Position numbers and translations under genes: made by a program | DNA from: JBBRCX01 sp038204465 | GTDB lineage: Bacteria > Planctomycetota > Phycisphaerae > Tepidisphaerales > Tepidisphaeraceae | Assembly: GCA_038204465.1 (NCBI GenBank) | Contig: JBBRCX010000162.1 | Span: 1 to 7,113 of the forward strand | DNA: 7,113 bases | Direction of reading: 5' to 3' | In this document: one piece after another, positions 1-4,240 of the stretch | Position numbering within the stretch: position 1 is the first letter of the stretch | How the letters are laid out: the number at the start of each line of letters is the position of its first letter | Notes under the pieces: model-generated | The model's input: only the letters and a program-made list of their open reading frames with translations | What the model was told of the DNA's origin: nothing | Databases searched by the model: none

Positions 1-2
1 AA

Positions 3-104
3 TTGGGCAAAGTGTTTAGAATTCGACGAGACCTGACGAAAGCGGAGGCGTCGAAGACGATCGACGCGTTGCGGGAGCGGTCACGCCGCTTGGCAGAGAA
101 ATAG
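3..104 (+). CDS. C-terminal end of a partial CDS, DUF3072-like tail
   Basis: The frame is open from the left window edge and ends at TAG (102-104), giving 33 visible residues. They read as one charged helix with the core DLTKAEASKTIDALRER. From memory, this resembles the C-terminal 'LTKAEAS..ID.L' segment of DUF3072-type small proteins, a family of unknown function; I infer the match and have not searched it. The start and most of the protein lie outside the window. It converges with the minus-strand gene ending at 157, and a run of hairpins fills the gap. A chance open frame is possible because only 34 codons are seen, but the composition is protein-like. Confidence 0.5.
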   Translation: MGKVFRIRRDLTKAEASKTIDALRERSRRLAEK

Positions 105-151
105 CCGCCGGCAATCACCGGTGGCGCTTCGCGCCGGGAGCGCCTTGCTCC
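104..151. terminator. Three back-to-back hairpins between convergent genes
   Basis: Three stem-loops follow one another almost without a gap. The first is gccgccgg (104-111) with ccggtggc (118-125), an 8-bp stem with one mismatch. The second is ggcgc (123-127) with gcgcc (131-135) and a 3-nt loop. The third is ggagc (137-141) with gctcc (147-151). They lie exactly between the plus-strand stop at 104 and the minus-strand stop at 157, so a bidirectional terminator is the natural reading. No clear T-run follows, so an intergenic palindromic repeat is the alternative. The first two stems share bases and cannot both form fully. Confidence 0.45.
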
Positions 152-156
152 ATTAC

Positions 157-354
157 CTAATGTGACGATTCCCCGACTGGTCGCCAGCGGTTCGCGATAA
201 GCCGGGCGTTCTTCGCGGCGGAGACGCGCTCTCGCTTCAAGAGATGGCCATCTTTCGCAATTACGGCAACTTCCCATCCCCGATCAGTCGAGCGCAGGAC
301 ACATTCGGTCCCACCTGCGCCGCGCCAAAACACCTGGACAGGAGCCTTGGGCAT
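157..354 (-). CDS. Small hypothetical protein, 65 aa
   Basis: The frame runs from ATG (354) to TAG (157-159). The protein is small and basic, with alternating hydrophobic residues (VQVFWR, TECVLRS, WEVAVIA) followed by a polar C-terminal helix (AAKNARLIANRWR). This suggests a few beta strands plus one helix. I recognise no named family and no catalytic motif. The segment 'GGTECVLRSTDRGWEVAVI' has the look of small conserved proteins of unknown function in soil bacteria. The start lies inside the 3' part of the DUF7662-like frame (284-523) in another reading frame, and no strong ribosome binding site precedes it. Translational coupling, or a boundary created by decay of the upstream gene, is therefore likely. 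Confidence 0.5.
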   Translation of the reverse strand: MPKAPVQVFWRGAGGTECVLRSTDRGWEVAVIAKDGHLLKRERVSAAKNARLIANRWRPVGESSH

Positions 355-523
355 GAGCGGAGCTTACACCCGCGCTAGTCAGTCCGGAATGCCTGCGCTC
401 ACCGGCGACCATTAAAGGCAGCGTGAAGCCGAGGAGGTCTTCGATTTGAGCGAACGTCAGGACCACCGTGTTCGCGTATCGATGCTCCAAGTACTCATAC
501 AGCGACTTGTATTCGCCCGGCAT
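284..523 (-). pseudogene. DUF7662-like small protein, C-terminal half degraded
   Basis: I chose ATG at 523 because GAAGGG lies just upstream at suitable spacing. The 79-aa product begins MPGEYKSLYEYLEHRYANTV and continues with LTFAQIEDLLGFTLP. From memory, this is the characteristic N-terminal half of DUF7662-type proteins (short tyrosine-rich helix, then LTFxxIEdlLGfxLP), whose function is unknown. After LP, at about residue 38, the usual tryptophan-rich segment and the C-terminal strands are not present. The rest reads as low-information sequence and overlaps the next gene by 71 bp. I infer a frameshift or internal deletion. A divergent functional variant is less likely. Confidence is good for the family of the N-terminal half, moderate for pseudogene status. 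Confidence 0.6.
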
Positions 524-711
524 CACTGGCCCTTCGGTCGAATAGATGGCCGCACCACTCCCACACACGGCTCATGAGGCAGACACGGCGGGTTCCGCAA
601 CACGCCGTCAGCACTAAAGACGGTCCAGCAGCTCGGACAATATCTCGGCCGCCTGGCTCCGCCCGTCTCGGTTCTCGGAAGCGAATCAGATTGGTGCGTG
701 CCACAGGCGGT
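524..711. other. Spacer with no convincing gene
   Basis: This stretch lies between the small minus-strand gene ending at 712 and the DUF7662-like start. Several frames are open on both strands but none looks like a protein. One minus-strand frame holds a short RYCPSCWTVFSADGV segment with a CPxC pair, which could be debris of a zinc-ribbon protein. No start codon or second Cys pair supports it. Confidence 0.4.
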
Positions 712-777
712 CTATCGTTTCCACCGCTCGGCTCGATTCATCTGACCCGCCCGGTTGAGCACGGCTTCGAGCGTCAT
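712..777 (-). CDS. Very short or truncated ORF, 21 aa, coupled to upstream gene
   Basis: ATG (775-777) overlaps the TGA of the upstream 37-aa frame in an ATGA arrangement, the usual sign of translational coupling. The product begins MTLEAVLNRAGQMNRAERWK and stops at TAG (712-714) after 21 residues. The sequence reads like the opening helix of a longer protein, so a premature stop or frameshift is plausible. The sequence downstream offers no clear continuation. I do not recognise it. The overlap and helical composition support it as a real or once-real start. Confidence 0.35.
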   Translation of the reverse strand: MTLEAVLNRAGQMNRAERWKR

Positions 778-887
778 GGTGCCGATCCGCTCTTTCTAGC
801 CGGCTTCCGCGCCTGTTCTCGATGAACCCTGGCGGGACGGCCAGGAAACCGCTTCTTGACGAAGTCGCAAATTTGTCGGTTCGACAT
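774..887 (-). CDS. Small basic hypothetical protein, 37 aa
   Basis: The frame runs from ATG (887) to TGA (774-776), starting 10 bp after the stop of the 92-aa gene and overlapping the next start by 4 bp. The product begins MSNRQICDFVKKRFPGRPAR and ends in a Lys/Arg/Ala-rich tail (EQARKPARKSGSAP). It could be a short helix with a basic nucleic-acid-binding tail. GGGAAGG lies about 18 bp upstream of the start, further than usual. No family is recognised. Tight spacing with both neighbours is the main support. Confidence 0.4.
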   Translation of the reverse strand: MSNRQICDFVKKRFPGRPARVHREQARKPARKSGSAP

Positions 888-897
888 CGCCGACGAT

Positions 898-1176
898 TCA
901 CGCGACCTTCCCTCCCTGGCCATACGTTCGCAGGATCGCGTTCATGTCGACATCCGCCACGCGGCACCAAAACTTCAGGTTTGCGTTCGAGACTGTCAAG
1001 AACGCCCGCGCGGACGCGCCCGCCTGCACAGACTTTGCTCCCGCCCGTGTCGGCTTCTCCAAGTCCCGAACGGCCGACACGATCACGGCCGCCCCCAGAC
1101 GTCGATAGCCACGCTCCTGCGGCGGTTCTCGGGTGCCTCGCTCGCCCACCGCGCGCACGCCACGTTGCATCATCAC
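898..1176 (-). CDS. Small conserved-type hypothetical protein, 92 aa
   Basis: The frame runs from ATG (1176; a second ATG follows directly) to TGA (898-900). The informative part is residues ~24-90: RRLGAAVIVSAVRDLEKP, then SARAFLTVSNANLKFWCRVA followed by DVDMNAILRTYG. From memory, this matches the layout of small phage- or island-associated proteins, where a helix with 'AVRDL' is followed by 'A..FL....FeFWCevAglDpdaIr' and a basic end. Their function is unknown, and I infer the match without a search. The first ~20 residues are low-information and the true start may be internal. It heads a compact minus-strand group with the 37- and 21-aa frames, which suggests a transferred small-gene operon. 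Confidence 0.5.
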   Translation of the reverse strand: MMMQRGVRAVGERGTREPPQERGYRRLGAAVIVSAVRDLEKPTRAGAKSVQAGASARAFLTVSNANLKFWCRVADVDMNAILRTYGQGGKVA

Positions 1177-1440
1177 CGTGTCAGGAAGTCACCGCATCGA
1201 CGATCGCCCGTCGAGCGCGCCGTCGTCAAAACGTGTCAATGGTCCAGTTCGCGCAAGGGCACTATCTCAAGCGGCCCTTCGAGAATTTCGACGGGTAATG
1301 GACATGCGAGTGGGGTGTGCGGCATGGGCGCTCCGACACAACGGCCAAAGTTGGACCTGTCGGCGCGCACCCATGCATCGAGGGGCACTACTCGAACGCT
1401 GGCGGGCTCAGTTCTGGAATGAGGCGCAAGTATAGATTAT
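1177..1440. other. Stretch with no supported gene
   Basis: Long open frames on the plus strand reflect GC-rich codon bias and read as Arg/Ser/Pro-rich sequence. One plus-strand frame ends near 1435 with a more protein-like tail (LLERWRAQFWNEAQV), and one minus-strand frame contains PVEILEGPLEIVPLRELDH just before a stop. Neither has a start, a ribosome binding site or a recognisable family. The short tandem motif at 1450-1483 follows directly. Together with the untranslated part up to 1634, this makes about 460 bp without a convincing gene, possibly debris of a mobile element. Confidence 0.4.
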
Positions 1441-1449
1441 TTTAGGTCA

Positions 1450-1483
1450 ACTTGAGATCCGATTCAGGCCACTTCAGATCCGA
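1450..1483. repeat. Two 13-bp direct repeats, 21-bp period
   Basis: ACTTGAGATCCGA (1450-1462) and ACTTCAGATCCGA (1471-1483) differ at one base and are spaced 21 bp apart, two helical turns. The surrounding sequence is AT-richer than the rest (attattttaggtcaa). Short repeats of this type, repeated at about 20-bp intervals, are known at the ends of IS21-family elements as transposase-binding sites. I see no IstA or IstB gene here, so an IS21 end remnant is only an inference. A regulator operator is the alternative. Confidence 0.4.
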
Positions 1484-1634
1484 AGCATCCCCCGCAAGTC
1501 ATCGAGGTGCCCATGGCTGAACTCGGCCCAGCTCGGCACCGGCTTGCTTGGCGCGCGGCGCGATCGACCGCCTTCGCTATCGAGGCGAGGTCGCGATCGG
1601 TTTGCGCTGCCTGGGTTTCGGCCGCGATGGGAGC

Positions 1635-1931
1635 TCACGTGGTAACGGGGTCTTTGCCGCCCTTGGGTAGAATCTTTTCGACCTCGGCGTGCGGGCGGGG
1701 AATCACGTGGACTGACACGAGTTCGCCGACGCGCCGCGCCGCCGCGGCCCCGGCGTCTGTGGCCGCTTTCACCGCGCCGACATCGCCGCGGACCATCACG
1801 GTCACGTAGCCGGCGCCAATACATTCCTTGCCGATCAGCGCGACATTGGCCGTCTTCACCATCGCGTCGGCTGCCTCGACCGCACCAATGAGACCTTTGG
1901 TCTCGATCATTCCCAGCGCGTCGAATGACAT
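1635..1931 (-). CDS. Bacterial microcompartment hexameric shell protein (BMC-H)
   Basis: The 98-aa product is a single BMC domain, the PduA/EutM/CcmK type that assembles as hexagonal tiles of a protein organelle shell. The start MSFDALGMIETKGLIGAVEA is the classic BMC-H opening. AADAMVKTANV carries the lysine (K26) conserved at hexamer-hexamer contacts. The loop KECIGAGYV (35-43) lines the central pore, with G39-A40-G41 at its constriction. RGDVGAVKAATDAG and the HVIPRPHAEVEKILP ending are also standard. Length fits the family (about 90-105 aa). No second shell type (BMC-T, BMC-P) and no cargo enzyme is visible within the window, so its substrate cannot be inferred. No strong ribosome binding site precedes ATG 1931. 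The frame stays open for 56 codons past the TGA. Confidence 0.93.
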   Translation of the reverse strand: MSFDALGMIETKGLIGAVEAADAMVKTANVALIGKECIGAGYVTVMVRGDVGAVKAATDAGAAAARRVGELVSVHVIPRPHAEVEKILPKGGKDPVTT

Positions 1932-2217
1932 GCGAGCGGAACTCTATCAGAATTCAAGATGCCCGCCATGAGATGACGACAAGAGCCTTCGAATGAAGCT
2001 CTTTCGGCTGACATGCCCTCCTTCGATTCGTCGCGACCCGTTCGACCAGTTGCGGTGGCCACCATGATTGGCCCGGCGAGAACGGGTTCGTCGCCGACCT
2101 AAACGCACACGACTTCGGCACGCTGAGCTTCGAGAACCTCGTGATCCGCGCACGCCCATCGCGATTGCGCGTGTCTTGTAAGCTGTTGCACCGTTGGCTG
2201 ACGGTAAACAGCCGTCC
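1932..2217. other. Upstream region of the shell gene, no supported gene
   Basis: No frame here carries a recognisable protein. The minus-strand frames are Arg/Ser-rich or interrupted. A 60-codon minus-strand frame (2099-2278, GTG start) contains a Glu/Ala/Gln-rich helical segment (IVLEEADLQAERDELRTAV) that could be a coiled coil. It overlaps the hydroxylase remnant and has no ribosome binding site. The promoter of the BMC gene should lie in 1932-2030, but no clear -35/-10 pair stands out. Confidence 0.35.
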
Positions 2218-2437
2218 TCAGCTCGTCGCGCTCGGCCTGCAGGTCAGCTTCTTCCAATACGATCTGATGGGCCGCCACCGGATGTCGTCCGTTGTTGGCT
2301 CATCCGTCGGCTGGAACGTGCCGAACAAGCGGTCCCAGATCGTGGTGCTGATGCCGAAGTTCACAATCTGTCGATGGTGATGGAGGTGATGGAGACGCTG
2401 GAGACGTCGCCAGTGGGCCACGCACGCACCGTCGCGG
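2218..2437 (-). pseudogene. C-terminal fragment of a fatty acid hydroxylase / sterol desaturase family protein
   Basis: Residues encoded at about 2308-2411 read HWRRLQRLHHLHHH followed by RQIVNFGISTTIWDRLFGTF. This is the end of the membrane-bound di-iron fatty acid hydroxylase family: the last histidine cluster HxxHH, which binds iron, then the conserved (N)FG....WDrlFGT motif. Such enzymes hydroxylate or desaturate lipid chains in the membrane. The N-terminal transmembrane segments and the earlier histidine clusters are absent. Upstream, the frame runs directly into the 75-bp palindromic element. The stop is at 2218-2220. With one of several iron-binding clusters left, it cannot be an active enzyme. 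Family call from motif; loss of the rest seen in the sequence. Confidence 0.7.
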
Positions 2438-2738
2438 GAGAGCATGCAAAGTTGTGGGGTGCCGACTCAACCGTCGGCCAGAGGGCCCCGCCCCACAACT
2501 TTGTATGCTCTCTACGGCCGCTGGCCCCGAACAGACCAAACAACGCGTAGACACCGCCGAGGGTTCCAAAGAACACCGACCCGAGCAGCGTGGCCCATTG
2601 GAGCATGTTCCCGAGAAACGATACGAGTTCCTTGACGACTCGACTCGGGCCATGGGGGAAGGAATTAAGGCTCACGGACCATTCTGGCGAGAAACCCATC
2701 AACCCATTTGTTTCAAAGAAGACACGGGCTGGTTTCAA
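2361..2738 (-). pseudogene. Hydrophobic small protein frame, fused through the palindrome
   Basis: The frame runs from ATG 2738 to 2361 (125 codons). Residues ~45-70 (MLQWATLLGSVFFGTLGGVY and a following ALFGLFG) form one convincing transmembrane segment. A preceding amphipathic stretch, VVKELVSFLG, looks protein-like. Residues 76-101 are encoded entirely by the palindromic element. The last 24 residues overlap the hydroxylase remnant in another frame, so they are not native. Internal starts at 2699 or 2606 are possible, and none has a strong ribosome binding site. I recognise no family. Either it is a small membrane protein whose C-terminus was replaced by the palindrome, or a chance hydrophobic frame. 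Confidence 0.35.
2438..2512. repeat. 75-bp palindromic element with 22-bp arms and nested hairpin
   Basis: The left arm (2438-2459) and right arm (2491-2512) are inverted copies with 21 of 22 positions matching; the shared core is CAAAGTTGTGGGG. The 31-bp spacer contains its own perfect hairpin, gccgac (2461-2466) with gtcggc (2473-2478), and a GGGCCCC run. Symmetry stops abruptly at both arm ends. The element separates a hydrophobic frame from a truncated hydroxylase. The size and compact design resemble a MITE or REP-like palindromic repeat, or a strongly folded RNA. No T-run follows, so a simple terminator is less likely. No second copy is seen in this window. Confidence 0.75.
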
Positions 2739-2890
2739 ACTTGACCACTACCCTCGAGGTGGGCGAGGCCCGAAACCTATCTTCATCTGGCGGTGGACGC
2801 CGCCGCCGAGATCATGGGCAAACTCAGGAAGACAGGCTGGCCGCTGGTATTCGGGTTGCGTTGGCCGCCTTTGGACCGGTGAGAACGATA
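2739..2890. other. Spacer with no supported gene
   Basis: This stretch lies between the hydrophobic frame and the stop of the secreted protein gene. Frames on both strands are short or Arg-rich. One plus-strand frame reads LAVDAAAEIMGKLRKTGWPL before a stop, but it lacks a start and a ribosome binding site. I see no terminator hairpin with a T-run downstream of the secreted protein gene. Confidence 0.35.
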
Positions 2891-3346
2891 CTAGCGGCAC
2901 CTCGCCGCGAGCATCTTCACCGCATCCACCGTTAACGTCGTCTTCTCATGCGTCGACGAGCCGATTGCCGAACTGAGCGCATCTTTGTTGTTCAATCTCG
3001 CGTCGCTGGTGATGCCGATGATTTCGACCTCATGGCCTACGTGTGCCTTGAGACGGCCGCCCATGAGGTCGTAGGAAAGGCTCTTCTCGAATGAGAGGTC
3101 CTTTCCGGAACCTATCGTGCCCGCTGTCCCGACGGTTGACGGGGTATCATCGCCGCTGAGGAAGGCGCCCGTGAGGATGTAGCGACCGGCTTTGGCGTCA
3201 CGCTCGACGCAGCCGACCACCGTGACCCTAATGCTTTGCACCGCCTTCTGGTTCACCGTCCCGTTCGAGGACGGCGCCTGCGCCGATAAAGCCGCGGCCA
3301 ACACGGCGAGGAGGCCGAAGGACGCGACGAAGCTATTTCGATTCAT
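2891..3346 (-). CDS. Secreted hypothetical protein with signal peptide, 151 aa
   Basis: I chose ATG at 3346 over an upstream start because AGGAGGTTGT directly precedes it, and the product then opens with a textbook signal peptide: MNRNS, a hydrophobic core (FGLLAVLAAAL), and a SAQA cleavage site near residue 24. The mature part has a VTVVGCVERD strand (41-50) followed by YILTGAF, then YDLMGGRLKAHVGHEVEIIG (92-111) and a C-terminal LTVDAVKMLA. From memory, this 'V.GCV...Y.LtGa ... Y.L.G..LK.HVGh.VEitG' layout is common in exported small beta-rich (OB-like) proteins of Acidobacteriota; the function is unknown. Two cysteines (C46, C150) could pair in the periplasm. No lipobox is present. It looks intact, and is the likely second gene after the 76-aa protein. 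Confidence 0.8.
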   Translation of the reverse strand: MNRNSFVASFGLLAVLAAALSAQAPSSNGTVNQKAVQSIRVTVVGCVERDAKAGRYILTGAFLSGDDTPSTVGTAGTIGSGKDLSFEKSLSYDLMGGRLKAHVGHEVEIIGITSDARLNNKDALSSAIGSSTHEKTTLTVDAVKMLAARCR

Positions 3347-3416
3347 ACAACCTCCTGTAGACTGTGTGAGAGCGCCTCCCGCAACAAGGCGTCCCCAAAA
3401 AAGAAAACGGACTGAG

Positions 3417-3647
3417 CTAGCGGCGTGCAGCTGTGCTGGTCGATCGCACAAACAGGCCGTCTCCGGTGCGGGACAGAAAGTTTTCCATCACGAGCGCCCC
3501 GAGCGTCGCGGCGCACACCGAGGGTGCCACCCCCAATAGGCGCGTGGCCTGTGGCTTGGTCAACTTGAGCCCCGGCATCTCTCGGTATTGTTCGCGGACT
3601 CGCTGCAGCAGTGCGGCAAGTGGTGCGGAGTGAGGGAATGGGATCAT
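3417..3647 (-). CDS. Small winged-helix-like protein, 76 aa
   Basis: The frame runs from ATG 3647 to TAG (3417-3419). After a helix (LAALLQRVREQYREMPG), residues 27-45 read LKLTKPQATRLLGVAPSVC, then ATLGALVMENFLSRTGDGLF and VRS. The order is helix, 'LT..QA.RLlG' turn-helix, recognition-like helix, then a small wing (FLSRTGDGLFVR). That is the layout of a compact winged helix-turn-helix. From memory, short proteins with 'MPGL.LT..QA.RL.g' are frequent in soil bacteria and lack a characterised role. It may bind DNA as a small regulator, but this is inference. It lies 70 bp upstream of the secreted-protein start on the same strand. No strong ribosome binding site precedes the start. Confidence 0.65.
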   Translation of the reverse strand: MIPFPHSAPLAALLQRVREQYREMPGLKLTKPQATRLLGVAPSVCAATLGALVMENFLSRTGDGLFVRSTSTAARR

Positions 3648-3894
3648 GGCAGTCTGATTTCCGAGGAAACGAGCCTTGATGAAGGCAGGGGCCAGGGCTG
3701 GAGAACGCCCAGCGCGGTGGTGGCAGTCAGGAAAGCGCGGACTCTTACCCTATACCTTTCCCATGACCGGCACAAGCGCGCGGGGAGCGCCGGTCGAACA
3801 GGACCGAACATTGAGGACGCCGAGCCGTAATACGGGTACCGCTACCCACATACTGCCGCTTGTACACCCCAGCGTCCAGCGTTCCAAGACAGCG
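3648..3894. other. Spacer with no supported gene
   Basis: This stretch lies between the start of the winged-helix-like gene and the stop of the dienelactone hydrolase remnant, and should hold the promoter of the former. An AT-richer patch on the minus strand (ggtatagggt, around 3748-3757) could be a weak -10 region, but no good -35 match is at proper spacing. The plus-strand open frame across it is a shadow. Confidence 0.3.
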
Positions 3895-4187
3895 CTATCT
3901 CAACTGGCGCCCGAAAAAATCCTCAGCCCGCCGCACGGCATCGCGCGTAGCAGCAGCATTGGACTCGTTGCGTCGCTTGCTCGGGCTGGGATCGTCGAAG
4001 TCGTGCTCGGCACCATCGTAAACGGTCAGGTCGATCGACCCTCCCGCAGCGTGCACGCGCTTCTCTCATGTCATGCAGCGTTTCGGAGACACTTCCGCGT
4101 CCTCCGTTCCGACAAACATCTGAATCGGCGCATACGGCATATAGGAACCGGCTCTCCCTCTCACAGTTGGGGTTCTGACGCATCTTC
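3895..4187 (-). pseudogene. Dienelactone hydrolase C-terminal fragment, cut by IS and stopped by TGA
   Basis: Reading away from the IS, the frame gives SYMPYAPIQMFVGTEDAEVS followed by PKRCMT, then an in-frame TGA (4066-4068). It continues in the same frame as EKRVHAAGGSIDLTVYDGAE, then HDFDDPSPSKRR and AVRRAEDFFGRQLR, ending at TAG (3895-3897). This is the C-terminal third of a dienelactone hydrolase, an alpha/beta hydrolase of aromatic-ring degradation and related ester chemistry. The triad Asp (VGTED) and His (AEHDF) are present. The Cys nucleophile region would lie beyond 4187, where the ISL3 inverted repeat begins. It is not found on the other side of the IS either. Both the nonsense codon and the missing N-terminus make it inactive. 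Confidence 0.8.
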
Positions 4188-4214
4188 GGGGCTCTTCCTC
4201 ATTCTCGTTGCTGG
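4188..4214 (+). repeat. ISL3 left inverted repeat (IRL)
   Basis: It starts GGGGCTCTTCCTCATTCTCG and ends GTTGCTGG. It matches the reverse complement of 6001-6027 at 25 of 27 positions, with mismatches at positions 5 and 9. The GG(C/T)TCT start is typical of ISL3-family ends. Confidence 0.9.
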
Positions 4215-4240
4215 CAGGACAGTGCATAAAATTCGGCGTC

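Noticed and set aside
822..1422. Two long plus-strand open frames (158 and 188 codons)
   Set aside because: The products are Arg/Ser/Pro-rich, as expected for the wrong strand of GC-rich coding DNA, and oppose the 92-aa and 37-aa minus-strand genes.
2099..2278. 60-codon minus-strand frame with a Glu/Ala/Gln-rich helix
   Set aside because: GTG start, no ribosome binding site, overlap with the hydroxylase remnant and no recognisable family.
3361..3410. Hairpin and T-run upstream of the secreted protein gene as a rho-independent terminator
   Set aside because: On the minus strand the T-run precedes the short stem instead of following it, and on the plus strand the stem is followed by A residues, so neither orientation fits a terminator.
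4066..4068. The in-frame TGA as a selenocysteine codon
   Set aside because: It is not at the nucleophile position of the hydrolase fold, and the gene has already lost its N-terminal part, so simple decay explains it.
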